From: JABCYV01 sp035512155
GTDB taxonomy: Bacteria > Acidobacteriota > Terriglobia > Terriglobales > Acidobacteriaceae
Reading direction: 5' to 3'
NCBI GenBank assembly: GCA_035512155.1
Contig: DATKEN010000014.1
Location: 124,001-188,000 of the forward strand
Length of the DNA stretch: 64,000 nucleotides
Part shown: piece by piece, positions 8,835-17,767 of the stretch
Position numbering within the stretch: the first letter of the stretch is position 1
Layout of the letters: each line of letters opens with the position of its first letter
Notes under the pieces: model-generated
Seen by the model: the letters and a program-made list of their open reading frames with translations, nothing else
Told to the model about the DNA's origin: nothing
The model's database searches: none
Translations under genes and position numbers: made by a program

Positions 8835-8881
8835 CTTTTAAGGCATGGGTCGCAGGTTCGAATCCTGCCGCGCTCACCAAA
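8835..8881 (+). repeat. attR: 47-bp copy of tRNA-Lys 3' part
   Basis: This is a perfect copy of 6328-6374 without the 5' half of the tRNA, so it is not a functional tRNA gene. It marks the right end of the element. Confidence 0.95.
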
Positions 8882-8956
8882 ATTCCGGGTCCCTCGGCTT
8901 GGCTCGGGATTTCGGCAGCAGGCTCTCGCTGCGCTCACGCCTGCTTAACGCCTCAA

Positions 8957-8984
8957 GTTCGAATCCTGCCGCGCTCACCAAAAT
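8957..8984 (+). repeat. Third, 28-bp partial copy of tRNA-Lys 3' end
   Basis: GTTCGAATCCTGCCGCGCTC... through CACCAAAAT is repeated exactly from 8856-8883. The 75 bp between (8882-8956) do not match the tRNA. It may mark an older insertion or a tandem att site, and a T-run (8985-8990) follows that could end the original tRNA transcript. Confidence 0.85.
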
Positions 8985-9049
8985 CTTTTTGATTGTCCAA
9001 ATATCCCCATGTGTCTCACCAAAGCCATGGCTCCGCCCTCGCGGTTCGG

Positions 9050-9055
9050 TATAAT
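9050..9055 (+). promoter_or_regulatory. TATAAT -10 box for PP2C gene
   Basis: A consensus TATAAT lies 40 bp before the phosphatase start. No good -35 box was found 16-18 bp upstream. Confidence 0.45.
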
Positions 9056-9094
9056 CCCCATTCCTGAGGGGGAAACAGAAACGCGCGAGGTGTC

Positions 9095-9868
9095 ATGCGG
9101 ATTCGGCCCGGAGTTGAGCTGGCGGGCCTCAGTGATGTGGGCTGCCAGCGCGAAAACAATGAAGACCGCTACGCTTACTGGGAGCCCGCCAGCGAGCAGC
9201 AGTTCAAACAACGGGGCAGGCTGGCGGTTGTGGCCGACGGCATGGGAGGATACGAAGGCGGCCAGGAGGCCAGCCGCATTGCCGTCGAAGTCATCGAAGA
9301 TGTGTATGCCAATACTCCAGGCAGTGATATCCAAGCCCTATTGATTACCGGATTCCATTTAGCCCACCATCGCATCCAGGAGCACGCTCGCGAACATCCC
9401 GAGCTGCTCGGTATGGGCACCACCTGCACCGCCATCGCGTTGCTGGACAAGCTTCTTTACTACGCTCACGTAGGAGACAGCCGCCTCTATCTGGTGCGAG
9501 ATTCGAGAATATTTCGCCTTACCCGAGACCACTCTTACGTTGGTCGGCTGATCGAGAATGGTGTTATCAGTCAAGAGGAGGCGGAATCTCACCCTCAAAG
9601 ACACATCCTTACGGCTGCCATGGGAGCGGGCGCGGTCATTGCGCCCGACAACCCGGATCAGCCGATTCAGCTGATGGCGGGCGATGTGCTGGTCCTTTGC
9701 ACTGACGGTTTATGGAGCCTGCTGACCGACAGCGAGATCATCCGCACAGTGGAGGACGCGGCTCCCAGCGATGCCTGTAAGGCCCTGGTGGAAATCGCGA
9801 AGAAACGCGGAGGACCGGACAACATTACGGTTGAAGTGTTGCGGATTTCCGCTGATTCTGCCAAGTAG
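9095..9868 (+). CDS. PP2C-family Ser/Thr protein phosphatase
   Basis: This 257-residue cytosolic enzyme has all the metal-binding motifs of bacterial PP2C phosphatases (Stp/PrpC type): DVGCQRENNEDRY, VVADGMGGYEGG, GTTCTAIAL, YYAHVGDSRLYLVRD, LVLCTDGLWSLLTD and the final GGPDNITVEV. It hydrolyses phospho-Ser/Thr with two Mn or Mg ions and normally counteracts Hanks-type kinases. No kinase gene is beside it here, which is a common situation. The length is normal for the family. A GAGG site lies just before the ATG. Confidence 0.95.
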   Translation: MRIRPGVELAGLSDVGCQRENNEDRYAYWEPASEQQFKQRGRLAVVADGMGGYEGGQEASRIAVEVIEDVYANTPGSDIQALLITGFHLAHHRIQEHAREHPELLGMGTTCTAIALLDKLLYYAHVGDSRLYLVRDSRIFRLTRDHSYVGRLIENGVISQEEAESHPQRHILTAAMGAGAVIAPDNPDQPIQLMAGDVLVLCTDGLWSLLTDSEIIRTVEDAAPSDACKALVEIAKKRGGPDNITVEVLRISADSAK

Positions 9869-9902
9869 AGGATCTCAATTAAATCGGCTGGATCTCCTTT
9901 GA

Positions 9903-10030
9903 GACGTCATCCCGAACTTCGGCATAGTTCAGCCGGAGTGAGGGATCTCGCGTGGAGCTTATCTGGGTGCACCGCACTTTCACGCCAGATCCCTCGCCCC
10001 GTTGGGTGAAAGCGGCATCAGCATGACGTC
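9903..10030. repeat. 128-bp intergenic palindromic element
   Basis: The outer ends GACGTCAT (9903-9910) and ATGACGTC (10023-10030) are inverted, and an inner pair GAGGGATCT / AGATCCCTC is also inverted. The spacer between two convergent genes holds nothing else. It looks like a non-coding repeat of the REP or MITE kind. Confidence 0.6.
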
Positions 10031-10072
10031 AGCGTTTCGAACCTGAGTCGACGCCACGAATCTCGAAGCGAC

Positions 10073-13000
10073 CTACTTCTCCTCCTGCCATTCAGGAACT
10101 CTGCCCGGCGTCCAAGGTGCGCCGGCTGCTTCCATATCTTTCTCGAGCTTTGCCAGGTCTACCTGTATCAAGGTTCGTAGCTTCGCCAATTGCTGGGAGA
10201 ATTCGTCGGCTGCGATGGCATAAGCATCCAGATGGGTTTGTGTCGGACGCGTAATCGCGAAGCGCTCGCCATCCATGATGTTATTCATCCGGTCATTAAT
10301 GGAGGTGGGAACATTTTCATTGCGCGCCGCCAGCGCGACATCGCCGCGCAAGGCCCGCAGAATTTCGTTGTTGCGTTGTTCAATCGAATCCGCCTGGGCC
10401 TCTAGCGGCTGGGCCGACGGAGTGTCCTGCAAAGCCTTTCGGATAGCTTTCAACCGGCTCTGCACATCATTTGCCGAGTTGACGGCCCCGGACACGGCAC
10501 GATAGAGATGCGACACTCTGCGATTGAAATCCTGCTGCGCCGCGCGATCCGCCGGCGTCATGCCGGAAGTTCCATCGGCAATGACCGCGAACGATTGCGA
10601 TCCTCCCCCTAATTCTGTGACCACGCCGTCCACCCTCTTGAACAGGCGTGCCGAGTACTTGCCGGGCAATACTAGCGGCCCTTGCGACGTAGCCGGCGGC
10701 CACTCTTCCCCCTCGTGTTCGGCTTCGGTTTCGGAAGGCGTGGGATAGCGCAATTCCCAGGCCACGCGATGGAATCCTTCATCAACCGATGCAACAACCC
10801 GGCGAATAGGAGCACCCGATTCGTCGTAGACCATCAAATAGACCTCAGGCTTTGGCTCTTCTGCTTCGGCACGAAGAATGTCACGACTCGGGTAGGGAAG
10901 GGTTTGACCTTTCTTTGTCGCTTCCTTTTCCGCATCCTGCCTGGCTTCTTTTTTGGTCTTGAGTTTCTCCTTCAAGTAATAGGTGAAGGTTGCGCCAAAC
11001 GGCGGATTGTCCGCAGTGTAAAGAGCATCGCCAAGGAACGCCTTCTTCGGCCCGCCCAGCGGATGCCGCTCGATGTACAGGAGGGTATCTTTCACAGGAA
11101 AGAAGGTCGCGCTCTGCTGCAGTGCTTCCGGCTTGAGTTGGCGCAGGGGTGTGATGTCATCGAGAACATAAAAGCCGCGGCCGAACGAGGCAATCACCAG
11201 ATCGTGCTCTCGCGCCTGAATGACCATGTCGCGGACCGCGATCACTGGTAGGCCGCCCTTCAACTGGATCCATTTCTTTCCCCCATCGAGACTGAAGAAG
11301 GCGCCAAATTCCGTACCCGCGAAGAGCAAGTTGGAATTGACGGGGTCTTCGGCAAAAGCTAGCACCGGGCCGTTCTCGGGGAGGTCGCCAGTAATCGAAG
11401 TCCAGGTCTTTCCCGCATCAGTGGATTTCAGCAAGTACGGTTTGAAGTCTTCGTTCTTGTGATTGTCGAAGGCGGCATACACCGTGTTGGCATCATGATG
11501 GGAGCCGGCCAGCCTGCTGACATAAGTTCTGTCCGGAACGCCGGGGAACTTTTCGGATTTCGTCCAAGTGGCGCCGCTGTCGGGAGTCACCTGAATCAGT
11601 CCGTCATCCGTGCCTACATAAATCAAATTCTCTTTCTTGGGAGACTCTGCCAGTGAAACAATATTTCCGTAGAACGACGTAGATTGATTCTTGGCCACCG
11701 CGTCTGGGCCCCACACTTTTCCCATGATTGGTAGCGTGTTGCGATCGGTTTGGCGAGTAAGGTCACCGCTGATCGGCTTCCAGGTGTTCCCACGATCATC
11801 GCTGCGGAAGAGCTTGTTAGCGGCGAAATAGAGTCGGTTATGAGAGTGTGGACTGACGATCACCGGCGAGTCCCAGTTCCAGCGTAGCGGCGGCTCACCC
11901 TTGCCCTCGGAGGGCTGAATGAAGAGTTCCTCGCCGGTGCGCTTGTCGTAACGAACCAGCGCGCCGTATTGCGCCTCCGAGTACACGGTATTGGGATCTT
12001 CGGGATCAACCTGAGAGCGGAAACCATCCCCGCCCGTAGTCACGTACCAATCGGAATTCATGATCCCGTTGATGTTTTTCGTGCGCGAAGGTCCGCACCA
12101 GGAAAAATTGTCCTGCGTTCCACCGCAAACGTTGTAGAAGGGAAGGGCATTGTCGACGGCAACGTCGTAGAACTGCACCGTAGGTAGGTTGGATTTGAAT
12201 CGCCAACTGGTGAAGTTGTCGTAGGTCTCGGCGACGCCGCCATCGCTGCCTACCATACAGTGGTTGGTGTTGTCCGGATCAATCCAAACGATGTGATTAT
12301 CAATGTGGTGATTGACTTCGTTGATCTTGCGGATGGTTTTGCCGCCGTCATCGGAGACGCGCAAGAACACACTCATTACATAAATACGCTCCACGTTCTT
12401 AGGATCCGGAACAACCCGTGCATAGTACAAAGCGCCCTGGTCGAACTCGTTGCGGCGCTCCCAGGTTGCGCCTTTGTCGTTCGATCGGAAGATGCCGCCT
12501 TTACCGTTGGCGGCTTCGATCGTTGCGTAGACCACGTTGGCGTCAGCCGGTGAAACCGCCAGCCCGATGCGGCCCATGTCTTCTGTTGGCAAGCCGGATT
12601 TCATCTTGTTCCATGTGGCGCCCGCGTCGGCGGACTTATAGATCGCACTCTCCGGCCCGCCGTCGATGAAGGTGAAAACGTGACGGCGGCGCTGGTAAGC
12701 CGCTGCGTAGAGGATGTCTGGATTGGAAGGATCCATGGCCACATCAACCACGCCGGTGTTTTCGCTGATGGTGAGAACTGCCTTCCAGGTCTTTCCCCCA
12801 TCGGTCGTTTTGTAGAGACCGCGATCGCCACCCGGTCCCCACAGCGGACCCTCAGCTGCGACGTACACGACTTTGCTGTCGCGCGGGTCAATCACAATGC
12901 GGCCGATATGTTCCGACTTCTTCAGCCCTAGATTTTTCCAACTCTTGCCGCCATCATCGGAGCGGTAGACTCCGTCTCCGTAAGCCACGCTGCGCTGGCT

Positions 13001-13441
13001 GTTGCTTTCCCCCGTGCCCACCCAGATCACCGAGGAATCGTTGGGATCAAGCACCACCCAGCCGATCGAGTATGAGCCTTCGCCATCGAAAACCGGAGTC
13101 CAAGTCGTGCCGTCGTTAACCGTCTTCCACACTCCGCCCGACGCAACGCCGACGTAGTATTCCGCATGGTTCTTCGGATTCACGGCGAACGCGATCACGC
13201 GTCCGGAGGCCACGGCCGGCCCAATCAGACGAAACTGCAGGCCAGTAAACGTGCTGGCCGTCATGCCGCCTTTCTTTTCTTCTTTCTTTTCGTCCTTGTT
13301 TTCTTCCTGACCGGCAGGTTTCGTCGGCTCGGTCTTCTTCTCCAGGTCTTTGTTCTTCTGGACCTTTTGAGCTGCCACGCTGAACGGCGCGGCGATCAAG
13401 GCGAGTGCAAGAAGTACGATCAGATGGCGGCGTAAGCTCAC
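10073..13441 (-). CDS. Secreted sortilin/BNR-repeat propeller protein
   Basis: This giant product is about 1122 residues. I choose GTG at 13441 because a GGAG site lies before it and the signal peptide (SLRRHLIVLLALALIAAPFS) follows at once; an ATG at 13483 has no ribosome site. A low-complexity Lys/Glu segment (KNKDLEKKTEP...) comes next. The body has at least ten Asp-box/BNR motifs such as SDDGGKSWKNL, TTDGGKTWKAV, SKSADAGATWNK and SLDGGKKWIQL, as in VPS10/sortilin-type propellers. The C-terminal third is helical (DRAAQQDFNRRVSHLYRAV). Acidobacteria carry many such proteins, often called glycosyl hydrolases, but no catalytic residues can be assigned. Confidence 0.9.
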   Translation of the reverse strand: MSLRRHLIVLLALALIAAPFSVAAQKVQKNKDLEKKTEPTKPAGQEENKDEKKEEKKGGMTASTFTGLQFRLIGPAVASGRVIAFAVNPKNHAEYYVGVASGGVWKTVNDGTTWTPVFDGEGSYSIGWVVLDPNDSSVIWVGTGESNSQRSVAYGDGVYRSDDGGKSWKNLGLKKSEHIGRIVIDPRDSKVVYVAAEGPLWGPGGDRGLYKTTDGGKTWKAVLTISENTGVVDVAMDPSNPDILYAAAYQRRRHVFTFIDGGPESAIYKSADAGATWNKMKSGLPTEDMGRIGLAVSPADANVVYATIEAANGKGGIFRSNDKGATWERRNEFDQGALYYARVVPDPKNVERIYVMSVFLRVSDDGGKTIRKINEVNHHIDNHIVWIDPDNTNHCMVGSDGGVAETYDNFTSWRFKSNLPTVQFYDVAVDNALPFYNVCGGTQDNFSWCGPSRTKNINGIMNSDWYVTTGGDGFRSQVDPEDPNTVYSEAQYGALVRYDKRTGEELFIQPSEGKGEPPLRWNWDSPVIVSPHSHNRLYFAANKLFRSDDRGNTWKPISGDLTRQTDRNTLPIMGKVWGPDAVAKNQSTSFYGNIVSLAESPKKENLIYVGTDDGLIQVTPDSGATWTKSEKFPGVPDRTYVSRLAGSHHDANTVYAAFDNHKNEDFKPYLLKSTDAGKTWTSITGDLPENGPVLAFAEDPVNSNLLFAGTEFGAFFSLDGGKKWIQLKGGLPVIAVRDMVIQAREHDLVIASFGRGFYVLDDITPLRQLKPEALQQSATFFPVKDTLLYIERHPLGGPKKAFLGDALYTADNPPFGATFTYYLKEKLKTKKEARQDAEKEATKKGQTLPYPSRDILRAEAEEPKPEVYLMVYDESGAPIRRVVASVDEGFHRVAWELRYPTPSETEAEHEGEEWPPATSQGPLVLPGKYSARLFKRVDGVVTELGGGSQSFAVIADGTSGMTPADRAAQQDFNRRVSHLYRAVSGAVNSANDVQSRLKAIRKALQDTPSAQPLEAQADSIEQRNNEILRALRGDVALAARNENVPTSINDRMNNIMDGERFAITRPTQTHLDAYAIAADEFSQQLAKLRTLIQVDLAKLEKDMEAAGAPWTPGRVPEWQEEK

Positions 13442-13534
13442 ATCGGACTCCAGTTGTGGTGGTTTGAATTTGCTTAATGGCAAACCGATGTTTATACAGG
13501 ATTTTGAGCGAAGAACAAAGCTTGCCTTGTCATC

Positions 13535-13590
13535 CTGAGCGAAGCCTGTTCACTCGCTTGCGAGTCAGCGGGCGCAGTCGAAGGGATCCT
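13535..13590. repeat. Dispersed intergenic repeat (TCCTGAGCGAAG type)
   Basis: TCATCCTGAGCGAAG ... CGCAGTCGAAGGGATCC forms an interrupted inverted repeat. Related pieces occur near 16021, 17550, 19271 and 37577. Confidence 0.55.
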
Positions 13591-13636
13591 TACCGTTAGG
13601 CATTTCGCGACGCCCGCACGATAGAATCTGTCACTT

Positions 13637-14107
13637 ATGCCGAAGAACCCCCACGGACGCGGTCACGATACCCGTTACGTCCAGTTGCAAAAGAATTACT
13701 GTTTCGCCTGTGGCAAGGACAACGCGGAAGGTATGCGCCTCAAGTTTGACTATGACGAAGCGCGGGGCTGCTTCGTCTGCCGCTTCCGCCTGGGCAAGCG
13801 CTACACCGGCCCGCCCGGACACTGCCACGGCGGGGTCATCGCGACAATCCTAGATGAGGCCATGGGCAAGGTGAATAAGCTGCGTCAGGTGATTGCTCTG
13901 ACCTCCCGCATCACAGTGGAGTACTTGAAGCCAGTGCCGCTGAATAAGCCGCTACGGGTCGATTCGCGGGAGGTGAGCGTCCGAGGACGGCGACATGTCA
14001 ACATGGCCGAAATCGTAAACGCCAAAGGCGAGGTGCTGGCTCGCAGCCGAGGCCTGTTCATCGCCATCGATCCCAAGCGCATGTTTGCCAAGTTCGTAGA
14101 GAGATAA
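13637..14107 (+). CDS. Hotdog-fold thioesterase-like protein
   Basis: This 156-residue protein resembles the PaaI/THEM4-like hotdog family: an N-terminal NYCFACGKDNAEGM segment, then YTGPPGHCHGGVIATILDEAMG, which is the hotdog helix with the usual HGG and catalytic acidic residue (DE). Such enzymes hydrolyse acyl-CoA thioesters; the chain preference is unknown. The Cys pair (CFAC) near the N-terminus is common in this subgroup. No Shine-Dalgarno sequence is present; TAGAAT (13622-13627) ends 9 nt before the ATG, which suggests a nearly leaderless transcript. Confidence 0.85.
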   Translation: MPKNPHGRGHDTRYVQLQKNYCFACGKDNAEGMRLKFDYDEARGCFVCRFRLGKRYTGPPGHCHGGVIATILDEAMGKVNKLRQVIALTSRITVEYLKPVPLNKPLRVDSREVSVRGRRHVNMAEIVNAKGEVLARSRGLFIAIDPKRMFAKFVER

Positions 14108-14138
14108 GGCCCGCAGCCGAGCGATCAGACGCGGGTGC

Positions 14139-14169
14139 CCCAGGTCTCGCCGTTTTTGCGAGACCTGGG
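14139..14169. repeat. Perfect 12-bp hairpin, dispersed repeat family
   Basis: CCCAGGTCTCGC (14139-14150) and GCGAGACCTGGG (14158-14169) flank a 7-nt loop. Close relatives occur at 16007-16027 and 19311-19333. There is no T-run directly after it, so terminator function is uncertain. Confidence 0.75.
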
Positions 14170-14319
14170 AGCGGAAGCCAGTGCTTTAATCCCAGCCGCA
14201 CCCGCAAATTGTGCAACCGGAAGCCCAACTGCAAAACCAGCCCCACGTTGTAAAATAGAGGATAAGTTTGAAGCGCCACTGAGTCGCCTATTCTGAGCGA
14301 CCCGGAAAAGAGTTCAACC

Positions 14320-15240
14320 ATGTCACAAAACAACGGAAGCCCGACCAGCCTTCGCCTGAAGACCGGCCTCGCCGAGATGCTCAAGGGCGGCGTAATTATG
14401 GATGTAACGAATGCGGAGCAGGCCACAATTGCTGAAAAGGCCGGCGCCGTCGCGGTGATGGCGCTGGAGCGCGTCCCGGCGCAGATCCGCGCCGAGGGCG
14501 GCGTGGCCCGCATGGCTTCGCCGAAAAAGATTCGCGAGATCATGGCAGCGGTTTCCATTCCGGTGATGGCGAAGTGCCGCATCGGGCATTTTGTGGAAGC
14601 CCAAATACTTCAAGAACTCGGCGTGGATTACGTCGATGAATCCGAAGTGCTCACTCCGGCCGATGAAGCTCATCACGTCGATAAGCATGCTTTCAAGGTT
14701 CCATTCGTCTGCGGCGCGCGGAACTTGGGTGAAGCTCTGCGGCGGATTGCCGAGGGAGCGGCCATGATCCGCACCAAGGGAGAAGCCGGCACGGGCGACG
14801 TGGTCCACGCGGTCAAACACATTCGGCAGATCGTGCAGGAGATGAAGATTCTCACCGTCCTCAGCGAAGAAGAACTTTACGCCAAAGCCAAAGAGCACCA
14901 GGCTCCTTACGAGCTGGTGAGGATCGTCGCCAAGGAAGGGAAGCTGCCGGTGCCGAATTTCTCTGCCGGCGGCATTGCCACTCCCGCCGACGCGTCGCTG
15001 GTGATGCAGCTTGGGGCAGAAGCAGTGTTCGTGGGCTCGGGCATCTTCATGAAAGATTCGACGACCTTTGCCGAGCCAGCCGAGGCCGCGAAGCGCGCCA
15101 CGGCCATCGTCCAGGCCGCCACCCACTTCAATGACCCTAAAGTATTACTTGAAGTCAGCGAAAACCTCACCGGCGCAATGAAGGGCCTGGCGGTGTCCAC
15201 GCTGGATGAAGCCCACATGCTGCAGACCAGGGGTTGGTAG
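14320..15240 (+). CDS. pdxS: Pyridoxal 5'-phosphate synthase lyase subunit PdxS
   Basis: This 306-residue protein is highly conserved PdxS. It makes PLP from ribose 5-phosphate, glyceraldehyde 3-phosphate and ammonia delivered by PdxT. The Schiff-base lysine is in PVMAKCRIGH (about Lys85) and the second one in MIRTKGEAGTG (about Lys153). The phosphate site NFSAGGIATPADASLVMQLG and GSGIFMK are intact. A GGAAAAGAG site precedes the ATG. Unlike the usual pdxST operon, pdxT lies about 4.2 kb downstream with two unrelated genes and one opposing gene between. Confidence 0.98.
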   Translation: MSQNNGSPTSLRLKTGLAEMLKGGVIMDVTNAEQATIAEKAGAVAVMALERVPAQIRAEGGVARMASPKKIREIMAAVSIPVMAKCRIGHFVEAQILQELGVDYVDESEVLTPADEAHHVDKHAFKVPFVCGARNLGEALRRIAEGAAMIRTKGEAGTGDVVHAVKHIRQIVQEMKILTVLSEEELYAKAKEHQAPYELVRIVAKEGKLPVPNFSAGGIATPADASLVMQLGAEAVFVGSGIFMKDSTTFAEPAEAAKRATAIVQAATHFNDPKVLLEVSENLTGAMKGLAVSTLDEAHMLQTRGW

Positions 15241-15316
15241 AGTCGAAATCCCCGCCCAAGCGGAGCTCGGACGGGGCACCCGGCTCTCAACTGCCGTGGG
15301 ATTTTGATATGGGTGA

Positions 15317-15889
15317 CTATTTCTCAGGTGTGGGAGCGGGGCACGCGGCGCCACCGGAATGCTGCACTCTGTGAGAACTTGATACCGCCACAACGACACC
15401 GGCCATGATGAGGATACAGGCGAGTAGGCTCACTATCGCCACACGTCGTTGAAGCCGCGACGGAGGAGAGGCTGGACGTATTTGATCTTTAATGTCGGGC
15501 CCAACTTCGCTCAGTGAGGAAATCAACCCCGGAACGTTTGCCCGGTACGCGGTCCAAAGGATCACTGCGACCAGGATCAGGACCAGCCAGAAAAACCCAG
15601 CGATGCCAAAAGCGATCGCCGATCGATGTGCCCGGGGGATCAAACCGCCATAGTCTTCCACGAAAACAGCAGCGACCACAATGCTGGGAGATGTCAAGAG
15701 AGAGATCAGGGCACTGGCGCTCCGATACATCTTGACGAAGGCCTTGATTTTTTCTTCGTCGGATTTGGAATCAACGAAGTAACACTTTCCCTTGGGGCCA
15801 GACGGGGAAAAAACCAGCCGTCCGTTCGGATCTTTCCCGAACTGGCGTTCAACGTGGCCGTCAATCAGTCTGGAGAACAGAGAGATCAT
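15317..15889 (-). CDS. Small membrane protein of unknown function
   Basis: This 190-residue protein begins with a soluble part (MISLFSRLIDGHVERQFGKD, followed by a FSPSGPKGKCYFVDSKSDEE stretch) and then has about three hydrophobic segments: ALISLLTSPSIVVAAVFV, IAFGIAGFFWLVLILVAVIL and VAIVSLLACILIMAGVVVAV. I do not recognise the family. It is convergent with pdxS and stands alone. Confidence 0.65.
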   Translation of the reverse strand: MISLFSRLIDGHVERQFGKDPNGRLVFSPSGPKGKCYFVDSKSDEEKIKAFVKMYRSASALISLLTSPSIVVAAVFVEDYGGLIPRAHRSAIAFGIAGFFWLVLILVAVILWTAYRANVPGLISSLSEVGPDIKDQIRPASPPSRLQRRVAIVSLLACILIMAGVVVAVSSSHRVQHSGGAACPAPTPEK

Positions 15890-16259
15890 ATTGCGCTCGA
15901 AAGCAGGACTTTTGGTCGCAGTCCTGCATCGTACGCAAACGTAAATCCCGCATCGTCCAGATGCAATGTTCCCTGAGTGCTGCGCCTTTCGGGCGGGTGG
16001 CGCAGAGTCTCGCTGCCTTTGCGAGACCCTTCGACTTCGCTCAGGTCAGGCTCTGGCGTTCCCGGCGTCCAACTGAGACTCTGGCCGGGTGGCCAAAGTG
16101 TCCCGCCATTGCGAAACCGGGTATTTAAACCATCTCTCAGGTCGCCAATAGCCTCAGGCCCGCTGTCCGTCCCTGACACGCTAACCATTAACACTGCGAG
16201 GTGTCTACGCTGTCATTAGCTGCGGAGAGCTCTTTTCACTCTTCGATGCCAGGAGAGAC
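15890..16259. repeat. Repeat-rich intergenic region
   Basis: These 370 bp contain no gene. They hold the hairpin GTCTCGC-TGCCTTT-GCGAGAC (16007-16027), directly followed by CCTTCGACTTCGCTCAGG (about 16028-16045), and short inverted segments around CTGGCCGGGTGGCC. The same hairpin plus CTTCGAC... pair recurs at 19271-19333. Confidence 0.6.
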
Positions 16260-17429
16260 ATGACAATTCAACGACTGAGATTTCGGATTTGCATTTGTCT
16301 TGTCTCTTTGTGGGCGCTTGGCGCGACGGCGCAGCAGGTCTTTGAAAGCCAGTTGATCCGGTTCCGGACCGAGGTAGTCACCACTGGTTTGAAGCAGCCG
16401 TCGGCGCTGATATTTTTGCCCGACGGTAGGGGCCTGCTGGTCGAGCGGCAGAAGGGTATCGACTTGCTGGATGTTAAGTCGGGCACGGTTACTCCGATCG
16501 AAGGCGGACCCGAAGCTCTGATCGGCGCCGACACCGGAGTTCACGACGCTAACCGTCCGGCCGCCTTGACCGGCGAGGATGCGGGATTTCACGATATCGC
16601 GCTCCATCCCGAGTACTCGAGGAATGGCTGGATCTATCTCAGCTACTCTGCCGGACCCCGCGAGCGCAGCACAACCGTGGTGGACCGCTTCCGCCTGCGC
16701 GACAACAAACTCGTCGACCGCGAGCGCATTTTCACTGCCGACGCATTCTCTGAAGATCGCTTCCACTACGGCGGACGGATGGTTTTCCTCGACGGTTATC
16801 TGTTCCTGACGGTTGGCGAGCGCCATCACCAGGACCGGGCGCAACAACTCGACAATGACGCCGGCAAGATTCTTCGCTTGCGCGATGATGGCAGCATTCC
16901 GCCGGACAATCCTTTCGTTGGCACCAAGGATGCGAAGCCGGAGATCTGGAGCTACGGACATCGCAATCCGCAGGGCCTGGTTGTGCATCCCCTAACTGGA
17001 GAGCTGTGGGAGCACGAGCATGGTCCGCTCGGCGGCGACGAACTCAACCTGATTCATCGCGGCGCAAATTACGGCTGGCCTGTGATCTCGTATGGCTGGC
17101 AGTATTCCGGCGGACCTATCGGCATGGGTATCACAGCACATGAAGGCATGGAGCAGCCGCTTTGGGTCTGGACTCCTGCTATTGCTCCCAGTGGCATGAT
17201 CGTCTACACCGGGACGCAGTTTGCACCCTGGCAGGGTAGCTTTTTCATTGGCTCCATGCGCCAACACCATCTGAACCGGTTAGTTGTGAAAGATGGCCAC
17301 GTCGTCGTTGAGGAGCGGCTGATGTACGGCCAGGTGGGACGCGTCCGTCTGGTGGCCCAAGGCAGCGACGGCCTCATCTACATCGGCAACGACGACGGAC
17401 AACTCCTGCGCTTGCGGCCAGCAGACTAA
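16260..17429 (+). CDS. Secreted PQQ-dependent sugar dehydrogenase-type propeller
   Basis: This 389-residue protein has a signal peptide (MTIQRLRFRICICLVSLWAL) and the six-bladed propeller of soluble glucose/aldose sugar dehydrogenases (GDH-B/Asd type). Family motifs are LKQPSALIFLPDGRGLLVER, FHDIALHPEYSRNGWIYLSY, WSYGHRNPQGLVVHP, WEHEHGPLGGDELN and GANYGWPVISYG. Such enzymes oxidise aldoses in the periplasm using PQQ. No PQQ biosynthesis gene is in the window. AGGAGAG precedes the ATG. The following MFS gene might import the product, but this is only a neighbourhood guess. Confidence 0.92.
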   Translation: MTIQRLRFRICICLVSLWALGATAQQVFESQLIRFRTEVVTTGLKQPSALIFLPDGRGLLVERQKGIDLLDVKSGTVTPIEGGPEALIGADTGVHDANRPAALTGEDAGFHDIALHPEYSRNGWIYLSYSAGPRERSTTVVDRFRLRDNKLVDRERIFTADAFSEDRFHYGGRMVFLDGYLFLTVGERHHQDRAQQLDNDAGKILRLRDDGSIPPDNPFVGTKDAKPEIWSYGHRNPQGLVVHPLTGELWEHEHGPLGGDELNLIHRGANYGWPVISYGWQYSGGPIGMGITAHEGMEQPLWVWTPAIAPSGMIVYTGTQFAPWQGSFFIGSMRQHHLNRLVVKDGHVVVEERLMYGQVGRVRLVAQGSDGLIYIGNDDGQLLRLRPAD

Positions 17430-17767
17430 CAAGATTCCAGCGGGACGATCATCAGGATTTCCATATCCGAATTTGCACCGGACTGATGCAGCGCCCAAAG
17501 CGCTGCGCCACCCAGGTGACCGCGGCGGTTTCTCGAAGCTCCGCTCGGGTTAGGCCCTCGGGTCTTCCTGAGCGAAGTCGAGGAATCTTGCCTTTGCTCA
17601 CTTGCCGAAGCAGTAGTCCTGTGATAAACATTCCCGACCTGCCCGAGCGGCTGCGAGCCCCCAATGCGCTTTGGCCGGGTCAACGCACGGAAAGGCCTAA
17701 ACACCGAGCAGACGGAAGCAACTGCAATCGACGTCTGGACCACCTTGCTGGCGATGGGGGAAATACT
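17430..17767. other. Intergenic region with repeat fragments
   Basis: These 338 bp hold a degenerate repeat (GGTCTTCCTGAGCGAAGTCGAGG, 17566 region) and no convincing gene. An open frame runs through it into the MFS gene, but the composition is that of the intergenic repeats and the real start has its own ribosome site. Confidence 0.5.

Larger units (their letters stand above)
6328..8881. mobile_element. Minimal integrative element in tRNA-Lys (about 2.5 kb)
   Basis: The element is bounded by a perfect 47-bp direct repeat, the 3' part of tRNA-Lys (6328-6374 and 8835-8881). It holds only two genes: a tyrosine recombinase next to attL and pointing into the tRNA, and one secreted protein. There are no visible replication, transfer or phage genes. 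This layout is the standard one for tRNA-targeting genomic islands, but the size is at the lower limit. The recombinase carries a frameshift, so the element is probably fixed now unless helped in trans. Confidence 0.88.

Noticed and set aside
8835..8878. Second tRNA gene
   Set aside because: Only the 3' part of tRNA-Lys is present (attR); there is no 5' acceptor, D arm or 5' anticodon stem.
14323..15126. Minus-strand open frame of 267 residues
   Set aside because: It is fully antisense to pdxS, a highly conserved gene.
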